Source of the DNA: Chiua virens
Taxonomy: Eukaryota > Basidiomycota > Agaricomycetes > Boletales > Boletaceae
Length of the DNA: 64,000 nt
Direction: 5' to 3'
Assembly: GCA_019787685.1 (NCBI GenBank)
Contig: JAHNUO010000019.1
Coordinates: 372,001-436,000 of the forward strand
Every line of letters starts with the position of its first letter. Position 1 is the first letter of the stretch. A model generated the notes under the pieces. The model was given only the letters and a program-made list of their open reading frames with translations. It did not search any database and was not told where the DNA came from. Made by a program: the position numbers and the translations under genes. This document shows, in pieces, positions 45,561-58,800 of this stretch.

Positions 45561-47414
45561 ACCTCGTAACATTGACAAGTAAAACCAGCGACCACCAGGA
45601 TGAAAAGGGAGGACGGACAGTCCGCCCACACTGTCATGGATTCATTACTCTCTTTCGTTTCATCTCTTACCATCATCATCGACTGATTTCGTTCATACAC
45701 TACGGATACGGATATTTCGGAACCTCGTGGATTTTTGTTCCTTCATGTTTTTGATGGTCGCGATCGTTATTGTTTACGCGTGACCCTAACACCAAGCGCA
45801 GAAAAGGAAGGGGAGGGAGAAGCTGAGCGAAAAGGAACCATCTATAATTTATACGCCTACATGCGATATCTACATACTGTACTGTCCTGTTGTGAATGAG
45901 CGATACCAGCCCCGATTCCTATTCGAATCTCGGATTCGCGTTTACATACCCTCGTATAAGTTATCCTTTTGACACCGACCTAGTAGGTCAACGAAGAGAA
46001 ACTTTCGACACAGGTTCAAATTGATGCAAGACCCACAGATATCCCGGTACTCTCACAACATGTATAAACAGTCTGTCTTCCGTACACAAATATACCGGGG
46101 TGGGAGCACGATAGATTCCGTGAAAAGGGTATGACTCTCAGTGTGAGCACGCCAGACATCCCTATGCCGTCTTCAGACCCACGCCGACTCATCTGCAGAG
46201 GTCTGCCACTTAGTACCGCCTGATCTCATTTTGTCTCCTCTGTCACGCACAATCCATCAGTCGGGAACTTGAAACAAACAGCCTGAGATCAACGCGACTC
46301 ACGCTCAGAGAGACCAACCAACTCCTTTCGGAATCCCCTATATCGAATCCAGATCGTTAGTGCCAAGATGAAACCTCCGGGAGCCGCGACTCACGCTTAG
46401 AGGCACCAAGCAGTTCTCCTTGGACATCCTCCGTTTCGAGAGCCGGAGACGGTCTCTCAAGTCATCAGAACGAGTGAGACTTCCAGTTGTTTATTCGAGC
46501 AAAGCAGACGTACCGGTGTCGACGGCCGTACGTGCAATTTCTGGGTTGATGGCTGCACTGTGTTGGATGTCATGAGGGCAAATAGTGGCGCGTTCCGAGG
46601 TGGACTCACCGACAGCATGTGCGACCGTCGTGCACGTCAATTGAGCGACATGGTGAAAAATGTTTGAAAAGCACAAGTCGGAGACCAGCTGTAACTGCAT
46701 GGATGACGTTGAGGCAAAAAGAAAATACAAGAGCGTCTACGCACTCACTGAGTTACATCTCCCAACCAACCGTACTGAGAGAGCCTGAGACGGATTCAGA
46801 CACTCTACGGAGGCATTGTAGCGGCGCCACTGCTTCTCAACTTTCGTTCCTCTCGCAATCACCATCAATGGAATTCATTCACCGTCCTCTGAATCGGATA
46901 TGATGTTTCGGAACCACTCGTACCCTTTCGCTTCCGAGTCAGGTCATTTTGATGATCATGATGGCTTCGAGCTCGTTCAGGAGGATCAAAAACAAGGGAA
47001 ACTTGAGGCTGGAGGGAGGACGAATGGAATGGAAAAAAAAGGTACGGTTGTTTCACAGCTTTCCGAGTCGCTCTCTGCAAATGGTTGGTCCAAGTTTGGA
47101 CTTTGTACTTGTAATTCTGCGACTCGACGTCCGGTCGACAACCTATCGTCGATGATGTGGTGCTAGCTGACTTTCGGCCCTATATCTAGTCTGAGTACTG
47201 TACTGGTCAGTGACCAGGCGCATCAGAATTGCGATGTGATTCATATTGATACCTTGTTAGGTTGTAAAATATTTTTATCGCCGATTATTTCCATTCGATA
47301 AGTGGCAGTACTGATGTCCGGCTTTACATACTATCCACCCGCATCTCTCCCTCTCTATATCCCGTTACTTCTTTGATTTCCTTTAGGACATCTCAGGTAC
47401 TCCCTGTAATCACA
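45561..47414. other. Intergenic region, copy B counterpart of 8,386-10,285
   Basis: No supported gene. The minus-strand exon-like series of copy A is disrupted here by a 4-nt deletion near 46,640. Confidence 0.4.
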
Positions 47415-48630
47415 ATGTCTGGGAATGAGACTCAACCCCTGTTCCCGCCCGTCGAGCTCTTGAATCAATACACCATTGGATTCGAGGCTAATGCGTTGGG
47501 TTGCATCCTCTGGGGTACCCCTTCCCGTATCTTGTTCCCTTTCCATGCCTTACTCATGCCTCGTCCGCAGGTATCTATGTCACCATTGCAGGAGTAAACT
47601 TGAGTCTCCTTCGTGAAAAGAGATTCAGAATCCTCCTGGCCTTTACCCTCTTCCAACTCGTGATCAGTACGTTGTATCTGATCATTTCGCTGTACAGCGA
47701 ACCAGGAGACCTTTTGGGGCTATTCGGATTATACAGCCATAATGGCCCAGATCAATTATTCCCCTGGAATGCCCTCGTCTGCGATGCTGCATTCCTCGTC
47801 AATACCCTAGCCTCTGATGCTTTTCTTGCGCGTACTCTTTTCCAGCTGCATACACACGGTGCTGAAGGAAGGATCAGCTCTATAGATGCTATGCCGTCTG
47901 TATGGGCAATAAACGCATGGTCGTCTTTCCAGCATTGATATACCTTGCCACCCTTGGTGCTTCCATTGCCTGGCTCGTGGTCGACTCCGTACCTGGTGCC
48001 GTCTACAGTACACAACACGTTCAAGTGGCCGGCACCGCCGCCTTCTCATGTTCCGTCGCAATGAATATGACCACGTCCGTGATCATCAGCACACGGCTCT
48101 TGCTATACCGACGCACCATTTCACAGGCGATCGGAGCGGAGCAGGGTCAATTTTATCTCAGTTATCTGGCCATGACCCTTGAGAGCGCGGCGTTGTATAC
48201 AGTGTTCGTCATCATCACGTTGGCGATGTTCACGACCAACAGTCCGCTTCTTAACCTCTTTTTCCCAGTGTTGGGAAACGTCCAGGTGGGTGTCGTTGCC
48301 TCGCTCACTTTGGTTACCGTGGAGGGCGACTTACTCAGGCTCACGTTTTCATGTCTGGTTGCTGGTCTTCAGGTCATTGCACCCTCTTTGATCATCTATC
48401 GTATCGCGCGTGGAATCTCGTTCGGGACGGACGGGTATAGGAATGGCACATTGAGCACAATACATTTCGCGTCGGAAACTCTGCGTGCACGGAGTAGTGC
48501 ACACCAAGCGTCGGATGTCTTCAAGGCCACGAAACTCTCCTCGGGGAGTGATAACGATTCGGATTCGGACAGAAAAGGCTTTACTAACTCGTCCACGCAC
48601 GAATTCCGGCCTGAGATGGAAGAAGTCTAG
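47415..48630 (+). CDS. 7TM-2, copy B
   Basis: Exons: 47415-47514, 47571-47827, 47878-48285 and 48373-48630. The protein is nearly identical to copy A (start MSGNETQPLFPPVELLNQY), with changes mainly in the polar tail (DNDSDSDRKG). The last intron is 87 nt, 6 nt longer than in copy A, so it is still a multiple of three and without a stop. All seven membrane segments are intact. Confidence 0.85.
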
Positions 48631-49761
48631 ATCTCGATTGGCCCGGAGGCGAGAAATACGTATCGACGGCCAACAAGAAGATTCACCCGTGGCCCCTGTT
48701 TCGTTTGATATCGCCAGCTTTCACATCGTAGCTCACCATCAACAAAATACACTCACGTGCGGATATATCGAAATCCTCGGATTCTTTTCTATTCCTGTCA
48801 AAGTATCATGGTTACTAGTAGGTGCCGAAAAACGAGGGAAGAATGAATAGAATAGAAATACATTTATCATGGATTTATCATCTACTTGCGTACATACACC
48901 CAGCGAATTAGTTCATAAGACCACGACAGTAATAACTTGCGTATTCGATTATTCACCAACCACAAAGTTACCCACTCTCTTAGACATTTCGGAACATTAA
49001 ACTTAATCCCGCGGGGCTCATCCCATCCAGGTTCGTGCACAAGAGAAAACGTACAAGTCTGTAACCTGACCCAACCCTTTCTACCCTTCATATTTCCGAT
49101 CTCCACACACCAAGTAGCACTATACAGACTATAAACCAACTCATTGACTCTTGTGGTATCAGTGATGAGGTCACGCTGCAAATTCAGGCGACTCGCGGAA
49201 CAGATCGTTTGGCTGGGACCTAACTAGTGGAGTAACGTTAGCATCATCGCCTGTCAATGCATTAGTCATTTAGACAGCCTATTGTTAGTACGAACGCGAG
49301 AGATCACGTACGGGCGCCGATGATGCTGTTCTCCTGTGAACATTGGGGATCTTCAAGATCTGACCAGTTTCTTGAATGGGACAAGCCGGGCGCACGACTC
49401 GGAACACGGCAGAGAGCTTGTGCAAAACACTGCATGCGGTAGGCATAAATTTATCGCACGCGATATTCGCTAGAGTATCCAGGGACTGCCGAATTTTGAA
49501 CACTGCCCGTGATGCCGAGTGGCGGAGTTGGATGAGTGTAGTACTGCCACATCCTATGCAACAGCATCTGTACCGCAATGTCTAATGGATTAGTAACGGC
49601 AACCCAATATAGTGAGATGCTCGCAAGGACTGCGGAAGGAAATGTGAACACGAGACCAGACCAAGTCTCCGAATAAATCTCTAAAATGCCACTGTTGTAC
49701 TTGAGCTTGAGCAAACATATCGTATAACTTAGTCCCAATAAATATCAAACCGTACCGTATA
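48631..49761. other. Intergenic region, copy B counterpart of 11,496-12,600
   Basis: No supported gene. A minus-strand hydrophobic block (FTFPSAVLASISLYWVAVT, near 49,600) is open but leads to no recognisable protein. Confidence 0.4.
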
Positions 49762-50415
49762 TCATGCAAATGACATGGTCCGATTCATCGCAGTGTTCGC
49801 ATCGTATAGCTCATACACCTTGTTCCAATCCCGACATTCATACGTCAATCCAATCCCATCGATCGACAACGCTCCTGACGGGTGTACGGTCGCGGGGTTT
49901 AACCGGGTGTTGGCAGCACAGAGCACCATCTGTCGAACGTAGTTGAAACAATGGTGGACGTGATACCGTCCTTGGACGTCTTCCGCTGGCTGGAGGATCG
50001 AACGGCGGATGCGGTCGAGACAGTGCAGAGTGTGAAACATGGCCACTGCGTATGGACGCGGATTCGAGTCAGGGCCCATCAGCACAACCGAGTGGAGACC
50101 ATTGGGCAGGAGTGATTCCCACTCGAGGTCAGCGAGTGGGCCCTCGACGGGATAGTGCGTTGTTTCTTCGGTGAAGAGGGTGCGTGTGGGGGCGATGGGT
50201 AGGTCGAGTTGAAAGAGCTCGAGCTCAGGATGGTTTTTGATGTGTACTGAGGGGAGTTAGATCAGAGTTGTCGTATTCAGATGGAACGTACTTCGACGTG
50301 GTTCAGTAATGGTGCAGGATGGTGTTGGAGTTCCCTTGAGCATGAAGGTGATATTGAACAAGCCGAGTAGTATGACTATCAGCTTTACGAACGTGAGCGC
50401 TGAGAATGATAGCAT
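49762..50415 (-). CDS. UstYa-like (DUF3328) oxidase, copy B
   Basis: Exon 1 at 50415-50292 and exon 2 at 50246-49762, the same lengths as in copy A (124 and 485 nt). Both HxxHC motifs (HTLHC, HVHHC) and the N-terminal anchor are unchanged. A few substitutions (for example WNKVYELYDANTAMN near the end) leave the frame intact. Two intact copies suggest the function is retained. Confidence 0.85.
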
Positions 50416-51017
50416 CTGTCTGACGAAGGCCTTAGACGAGGTTCAGGACGAGTTCGTGAATTGGGGCTGTGAAACCGCATGGCACACCAAATATTCATCC
50501 ACTCCTTGTCTTATGTAAACAAAACAATCATTGGGATAATGAAACTTAACACTATCTCCATAATGACCATATCAGACCGAGAAGACAACCAAGAGGAGTT
50601 CTTCCGGCACCACTAGAATCATGTGTTCAGCCTTATCGAAGTATCAATGTCCCACTATCCAGTGACCAATACCATTCGCGCGCATTCTCGGTGTAGAACA
50701 GTACAGTAGATATGGGAGATAGATAGATACACTAAAATGATGTGCCCATTCTTCTCGGCTTTCCGATCCTTCTCTACCCTCATGTTTGGCTCCGACATAA
50801 CTCACATGAGATATAATCCTGATCATCAAGACTTGAAAGCAAAAGGTCCGATATATCCGTGTGTATCTGAATGAACTCCCTTACCAGATGGTGGTGGCAA
50901 GAGACGAAACGATCGCAGCGATTGCAGGCTAATTCATCTTTTTCTCGCCGCTGCATCGTTAATGGGTACGTACGCTTGTGGACGGGATGAGGTGTCTACA
51001 TCTGCTCCTCTTTGAGT
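50416..51017. other. Region between the UstYa-like gene and the 7TM-3 relic, copy B
   Basis: No gene recognised; aligns with 13,256-13,871. Confidence 0.4.
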
Positions 51018-51263
51018 TCACATACTAGATTCGTGCGTAAACGAGTTGGACTCGACCGGGTCAGACTTGGTGCCAGTGTTGCGTCCCACGGAGAGTTGCA
51101 TGGTTCTGGAGACATCCGATATGTCATGCGTACTGGCACTTCTGCGCAGAGTCCCCGATGCGAAACGCACCGAGCCAAGCGTGCTCCTCCCTCGACTGTC
51201 CGAGTCTGTCTCGAACGAAATACCCCGTGCGATCCGATAGACAATCAATGATGGCGCAATAAC
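51018..51263 (-). pseudogene. 7TM-3 relic, copy B (last exon only)
   Basis: Only the last exon (VIAPSLIVYRIARGISFETD and polar tail) remains. The neighbouring exon present at 14,194-14,382 was lost in the 1.63 kb deletion. Confidence 0.7.
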
Positions 51264-51299
51264 CTGCGGATGAATCACCACAAACGAAACCGTCAATAA

Positions 51300-51320
51300 G
51301 CATCCCGCTAATGTGGTGAG
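51300..51320. other. Deletion scar relative to copy A
   Basis: At 51,310/51,311 sequence equivalent to 14,164 joins sequence equivalent to 15,794, so 1,629 bp present in copy A are missing. Confidence 0.8.
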
Positions 51321-51535
51321 TCAACGGAATATAGGCGCCTGACTGGGTGTTTGACATCATTACCTGGTACAGACGCAAGTCTAAACGATACGCACAGGAG
51401 CGGGCGAGTTAGACGTGAACGGATCATGTTGGGCACGCAACTCACGAAATTGTGTACCAGAAAGATGATCACCGAGGTCTATCCGACCGACGCCAGTCCA
51501 CACCTGGACCATGCATGAAGAACTACCAAATAGAT

Positions 51536-51790
51536 CTAGAAGAGGAGGGACTCATTGACCGGTGAGATTGAGCTTGCAGAAGTAGATGTGCTGTACGATC
51601 CGTTGGTCCTCCGAGTATCGTGGTTACTCGAAGAAAGACTGGAGCTCGATCCGGGCTTCTGTGGCAGAGTGTGATGGCGGTGTGAAGCGGACGAAGATGA
51701 GTGTTGAGGGGCCATTGGGAAATCGTATAGGTAGTTGACGAGGTCGAATTCTTTATTCCTTTCTACCAAGTAATGCGAAATTGTCATCAG
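51536..51790 (-). pseudogene. 5' fragment of the conserved minus-strand gene, copy B
   Basis: Same fragment as at 16,019-16,262, with the same early stop and a small deletion before it. Confidence 0.5.
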
Positions 51791-51799
51791 AGTGGTTGT

Positions 51800-52250
51800 A
51801 TTTGTTTATTCCAGGGTCGTATGACAACACGATCCGTGTCGTGGACATGGACACCGACAAAATGAAGAAATGTCTGCAAGTAAAGAAGCCACTTAGTTGC
51901 GTAGTTTCCTTGGCGAAAGAGGGTATGATTTACTCTTATGATTCTCAATCGTTCTCTGATATGTTATTATCTTACAGGTATTCGTCACTGGGTAGGTCGT
52001 ACTTGTCCGTATGATCTGTGGATACTTAAGACGCACACAAGACGTGTACTCTTGTTCTCCTTGGTCACCGTGTTCATGGCTCTTCAACAGCTGTCCGGTC
52101 ACTTGAATGGTATCCGTGCCGTCGCTCTTTCGGAGCGCATCCTTGTCAATGCGGGAGTAGATAGGCGCTGATTTTCTGGTGGCACGGACGAAGGTGGGAG
52201 AGTGGTCAGCGTGACGATCGACGGTATTCTCGACTAGTGAGCATTCTGTT
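51800..52250 (+). pseudogene. WD40 gene relic, copy B
   Basis: Blades [20 protein letters not shown] and [18 protein letters not shown] remain, as in 16,290-16,745, with broken frames between them. Confidence 0.6.
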
Positions 52251-52269
52251 TTAGTTCCTCCGGAAGCGT

Positions 52270-55137
52270 GGCTGATCTTTATCTCGAAGAACGAAGAGAG
52301 ATGATAACCTCTCTTACTAGGTGGGAGGTTGCGATTTCGTTTTGAACGTCAGGTTTCACAACGTTGGTACAGCGCCAAGGAGCGTGGTTCAATGGTTCGC
52401 AGCGAAAGGGAAGCAAACGATGGTATGTAGCTGTATCTCGTCTTGTCGTCCCGCTTTCTGTTCAGTGCGCCACGAAGTCTGTTATTCTCCACTTCCAATG
52501 GAATGAAGACAAGGACTAACCTTCTCTTGTTGCCCCTACCAGCAGTTGTACGCGATTGATTTCCCCAACTCTGCCTTCCAAACCCGCTCCCGGCATCATG
52601 GACCCGCATACTCGTACCCTCCCATCGCTCTCAAGCTCAATGTTGTTCGATTGTCACTCCTCAACGTTGGCAGTCAAATCTGGTATTTCTGTCAATACGA
52701 CAACTCTTTCGATAGGTCCTCATTTCCCCTCTCTTCGTTTCTCTCACCTGTTCCTTGTTCAGAGATGCCATTGTCCCCGCTGGGCAGCGGAGCTATCGGC
52801 GCCGAGAGATTCTCTATTAGATTTGGGCGCGCAGCGATCTTGATGGCCCCTCCAAAACTTATTGCCTTGTGGAGATATCAGATGTTAGAGAACCGTCACC
52901 GCTACTAAATGTAGTTCGGACGGGGGCTGAACGAAGAGTGTGTCGTCCAGGCGCTTGAATTGATCGATTTCCTGATTTTTGAATAGGTTTTGATGACCAC
53001 CCACGTGGGCAAGGAAAATGTCTCATGCCGTGTTCGACACCTGGAAACAGAACGGGGGAGAGCAGTAACGACGAGTTGATACTCGACTACTTGAATTGTC
53101 CACTCGCGAGCCCTGAGCCACATACCCCCTCTCTGGAGCATGGGCGGCTGCTCTATGGTCATTCTCTTTTTCAGGCTCTGCGCTCTCTCCTTCAAGCCCT
53201 AAATCTTACTCGCCCACCTCCGCTAAAACAATGCACAAGTCGCTTTCGATGCACGAGAGGACTACACCCTCCTGTGATTGGGTCATGAGCACCAGCGTTA
53301 TCGATGGTGTTCCCTTCCATGTTACACAGGTTGCGTGCACGCGGAACCCCACTCAAGGGACACCTATTACACAAACCCGATGGGATGGAGTGATCGATCG
53401 ATCTGAATGGAGGGATGAACAGTACGGTTTCGGACTCCCTGGAGTACACCGAGGCGAGGCCAATGAACGAGGCAGGGAGGCATCGCTTACAGAAAAAGTT
53501 TCATCAAGAAGATCGTCTACTCCTGTATCTGGAGTCATAGACGAGGGGAATGTTGTGCAACTGCCCGCTCCCGGGTTCCCAGGGGTGATCCGCGTCTCAT
53601 GAAACCAGTGTTCAGCGTAACTGACAAGTGGTTTAGCACTCCCTCCGCGGCGGAGAAATCACGGACGTTGAGCATCCCAAATGTCCTTCTGGACCTTCAA
53701 CAAGCCAGGATTCTTGTTCAGGTCAGCCAATAGCCACGCCACGAAGGAACAACCATCCCATCTAATCAACTGGCCAGTTCTCATCGCCGCCCAGTCTCGG
53801 AATTTTTGGTGTGTTGTCCATTACTATATTTGGATCCAAACTCATACCACTATAATCGTTTAGACCGACTCGCCGAAGAGATGGCTCAGCAAAGCCCTTT
53901 CCTTGCTGAATGTCAAGTCCGATGTGATTCAGCAGGGCTTGAAGGCCGAGCTCGCCGTCCGACAGTTCTCAGACCCGACAGGTCCTGTTCTCGCTGCCTG
54001 GGAAGCGGAGCGCGCTCGACAGGTCGAGGAGGGTTGCAAGTGGGAGAGTGATTCCTCGGCGTGGTAGACGCAGCACAAGGCGACGTCCGAGGAAAGGACG
54101 AATTTCTCCTGGTGCGCGTCACCGAGTTATGGGACGCAGCTGCACGAACTGAAGAAGTTCGTATCCAGTTATCGGGATTGGAGGCTGAACGTGTCGCCTG
54201 GACGAAGGGACGCGATCCTCTGTTGAATGCCATGACACAACGACCAGAAGAGTTGGCTGCGCCAGCCAAAGTCTGCGGGGAACTGGACGAGGACCGGGTG
54301 AAGTGGTCGGAGGCCAAGAAGACTTCATGGGTCGAGGAAAAAGCCGGATTAGACAGTGAGCGTGCGGCGCTGCAGGAAAAATAAGAATCCTTGTCACGTT
54401 CTCGAGGAAGTCCGTACATCCGTTGTGTCGCAGAGGTCTGCCACGGCTTCTGCTCGGAAGGACAGACTTCTTCCGTGAGCATTATGCACAAGCATCCATG
54501 TTCGTCAGTTCCGTGCGGGATGAGAACCTAAAGCTGGAGAAGAGAGTGAAATAATCGAGGGACAGGCGCATGAAGGTGTCGCAATAATCAAGGCGTTCTA
54601 TGAGGTATCTCTTTTCTTCGACTCAGCGATTTGGATCAGCGTGCTCACTGTCGTCTCGAGGCTTTACAGGCTGACATAGCCCGATAGAAAGGGTTGACGG
54701 TCCAGGAGCTCCTGCAAGAATAGGACCTACGGACGAATGACGAACTTCGTACGAAAGCTGCGCAAGTTCCTGAGCTTGTGGATCTTTGTGGCCGTATAAT
54801 GGCGGAAACCAAATCCCTCGAAGCCGAGACATTGAAACATGGCTGGGCGCAACAACGCAGCGTCTTCCAACGAAACTATTTGTATCGCAGGATCCTCTTC
54901 AGAACGAGAGGAAATCTCTTGAGTCTAAGCTCCGTCGGCTCTGAACACCCACATTTTCCAGCGAATATTATCATGCGGCAATGTTGTTCCCCAACGCTTT
55001 CTGCTACATCGGTTGAATCGGTTCTACCGCCACGGAGGTTCGCTGCCGAAAATATCAAGTTTCTTCCGTCGATCTTGGTCGTTTTGGCTTCCCTGGTTAC
55101 TTTGTTTCCGCAATCAAAGAACCGCATGAAACCCTGA
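52270..55137 (+). pseudogene. Coiled-coil/zinc-finger gene relic, copy B
   Basis: Counterpart of 16,780-19,650. The coiled-coil frame is broken by a TAG at 54,065, where copy A has CAG. From about 54,065 to 54,178 the sequence follows the middle version (42,665 onward) rather than copy A, suggesting gene conversion. Other blocks (ESSNDELILDYLNCPLAS, VPFHVTQVACTRNPTQ) remain in separate frames. Confidence 0.65.
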
Positions 55138-55832
55138 TATAGGCACAATCGTCGTACTGAGCATCATGTCGACTTGTCTCCTTGACTCATTTCGTTGCTG
55201 CGCCATGGGCCAATCTGAAGATCGTCATTGGTCATTTAGTTGAATGAGGCTACCCAGAGTACCTTCTCCCAGATCTCAGCTAACGCCAGAAACGCCGAGT
55301 ATGCTGGGGTAACAATGAAGTTCATGCTTCGGTTCGTGAGACAATCATCTTATTGATAGTCATGTATCTACTCTGCATACTGTGTCTACAAATCGCGTGA
55401 CCAATCTTGTGGGACAAATCAGCCGTGAGGAGAGCTACAACAACACAAAGGGCGTAGGAGGGACAGGTAAACAAAACGGCTGGTATTATACACTGACGAG
55501 ACGACGAGAAAAAGTGCCAATGGATAAAAAAGAAAACAGTGTACACCTGGTGAGACGGCGATGAGAAGGCTGGAAGGAAAAACCAACCCGTGTCCCTGTA
55601 ATCAATCTCGGCAGGCTGGGTGGAGAAATAGGAAAGGAGATGGTGACCTTGACGAGGGCGAGGCGCAGGAGTTATCTAGCTCGACTGATTAGCTTTGTGT
55701 AAACAAATTTAACTCGATAACACAAACTCGGATGGGTTGTTGTGGGTTGTTGATACACGCTCTAACGAGCAATCGCGGGCGCTCTCAACGCCATTCCTAT
55801 CCATCAAGCCACCCGCTTCAATTCTTACTATC
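55138..55832. other. Upstream region of GTPase copy B
   Basis: No gene; aligns with 19,651-20,338. Confidence 0.45.
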
Positions 55833-58800
55833 ATGCAGATCGACGATATCAGACAGAAATTTGGACGGTTCCGAATCCTTGTCATCGGACGGGCCAACGC
55901 TGGGAAGACGACACTTCTCAAGCAAATCTGTAATTCGAAGGAGAATCCAGAGATCTATGACGGAGAAGGGAAAAAGGTATGTTTGTATACCAACCTGGGG
56001 TTTCTGATCTCACAGGTGGACTGATGGTCTGTGATCAGGTCGATCTGGCACAGATCGAAGAGTCTGCGGAGGTGAATACCAGGTTTAGACATCAACCCTC
56101 GTTATCACGATCTCACATGTCCCAAGCGGGGAGAACACAATATCGAGAATGAGATGGTCTTTCAAAGTAACCCCGGTTTTGTCTTCCATGACTCCCGTGG
56201 GTTTGAAGCCGGTAGTGTCGACGAGTTTAACAAGATGAAGGACTTTGTCGCCGAGCGAGCTAAGATGACATTCCTCAAGAAGCGTGTCCACGCTATATGG
56301 TAAACACAGATCCACTTATGATGTGCTAACCACAACTGTTGTTGCATAGGTACTGTATCCCGATGGATCAGATACACCGCGCTATCTTGACCGCGGAGGA
56401 AAAGTTTTTTGATGAATGTGAAACAGGAAATGGTAGGCTTTTCTTAAATGTCCATTCATTGTTTTATTTTTATTGTACTTTCGGGACAGTACCTGTTGTG
56501 GTTCTGTTCACAAAATGTGATGCATTGCGAGTGTTGGCAGTGGCTGCATTGACAGCCGAGGACAAGAAACTACCTGAGCAGGAAAGACTTGCCAAGGTGA
56601 AGGAAGTCGAGGAAAGCATGGTAAAGAATAGTAGAATTTGGGAAAGATTGCAAAAAAGGAAAAATCCCCCAAAAGTGTATGCTGAAGTCAAAGGTCTGTA
56701 TGAAATTGGGGTTGATATACAGGTATCTCACTATGTGAATTTTTTTGCAGATATGCAGAAATCCAATGAAGGATGCAGGATTGTGCTAGAAAAGACTGCA
56801 GCTGCTTTGAATGATGAAAGTTTGGAAATGCTGTTTGTGACCACACAAAATGCAAACATCATGCTTTGTGTGAAATATGCTGTTGACAGGTATGTGATCC
56901 TTTATTAATGTTCAGGATTGTTTAGTGAATTACACATGATATATGTGATAGAACCTTGGTGCCATTCATTGGTGGCAAATTGTCTCCAGTAGGAAGATTT
57001 GATCAGAAAGAGCAAGAGTCCTTGATGAGAAGAATGGGTATATGGTTCCCACATGTCAATGTAAGAAAGTGTGGAATTTGTATATGGATGTGAAGTGCTT
57101 ACAAATATTGGCAGGTAAGAAATGTGATCAAATTGAGAAATGAAGAGGTTTTGATACATGTCCATTGGTGTTATGTCTGCTCCCATGTTCTCTCATTCAT
57201 AGGCTGTAAGTGGTCTGACCGTTCTTGGAGGTCTCAGAGTGATTCTGATCCATGTCCATGTCTGCTCCCACCATGTTCTCTCATTCATAGGCTGTAAGTG
57301 GTCTGACTGTTCTTGGAGGTCTCAGAGTGATTCTGATCCATGTCCATGTCTGCTCCCACCATGTTCTCTCATTCATAGGAAGTAAGTGGTCTGACTGTTC
57401 TTGGAGGTCTCAGAGTGATTCTGATCCATGTCCATGTCTGCTCCCACCATGTTCTCTCATTCATAGCTTGTAAGTGGTCTGACTGTTCTTGGAGGTCTCA
57501 GAGTGATTCTGATCCATGTCCATGTCTGCTCCCACCATGTTCTCTCATTCATAGGATGTAAGTGGTCTGACTGTTCTTGGAGGTCTCAGAGTGATTCTGA
57601 TCCATGTCCATGTCTGCTCCCACCATGTTCTCTCATTCATAGGGAGTAAGTGGTCTGACTGTTCTTGGAGGTCTCAGAGTGATTCTGATCCATGTCCATG
57701 TCTGCTCCCACCATGTTCTCTCATTCATAGTATGTAAGTGGTCTGACTGTTCTTGGAGGTCTCAGAGTGATTCTGATCCATGTCCATGTCTGCTCCCACC
57801 ATGTTCTCTCATTCATAGCTTGTAAGTGGTCTGACTGTTCCTGGAGGTCTCAGAGTGATTCTGATCCATGTCCATGTCTGCTCCCACCATGTTCTCTCAT
57901 TCATAGGGAGTAAGTGGTCTGACTGTTCTTGGAGGTCTCAGAGTGATTCTGATCCATGTCCATGTCTGCTCCCACCATGTTCTCTCATTCATAGTATGTA
58001 AGTGGTCTGACTGTTCTTGGAGGTCTCAGAGTGATTCTGATCCATGTCCATGTCTGCTCTCACCATGTTCTGTCATTCATAGCTTGTAAGTGGTCTGACT
58101 GTTCCTGGAGGTCTCAGAGTGATTCTGATCCATGTCCATGTCTGCTCTCACCATGTTCTCTCATTCATAGGATGTAAGTGGTCTGACTGTTCTTGGAGGT
58201 CTCAGAGTGATTCTGATCCATGTCCATGTCTGCTCTCACCATGTTCTCTCATCCATAGGTTGTAAGTGGTCTGACTGTTCTTGGAGGTCTCAGAGTGATT
58301 CTGATCCATGTCCATGTCTGCTCCCACCATGTTCTCTCATTCATAGGATGTAAGTGGTCTGACTGTTCTTGGAGGTCTCAGAGTGATTCTGATCCATGTC
58401 CATGTCTGCTCCCACCATGTTCTGTCATTCATAGCTTGTAAGTGGTCTGACTGTTCTTGGAGGTCTCAGAGTGATTCTGATCCATGTCCATGTCTGCTCC
58501 CACCATGTTCTCTCATTCATAGCTTGTAAGTGATCTGACTGTTCTTGGAGGTCTCAGAGTGATTTTGATCCATGTCCATGTCTGCTCCCACCATGTTCTC
58601 TCATTCATAGCGAGTAAGTGATCTGACTGTCCTTGGAGGTCTCAGAGTGATTCTGATCCATGTCCATGTCTGCTCCCACCATGTTCTCTCATTCATAGCT
58701 TGTAAGTGATCTGACTGTTCTTGGAGGTCTCAGAGTGATTTTGATCCATGTCCATGTCTGCTCCCACCATGTTCTCTCATTCATAGGGAGTAAGTGGTCT

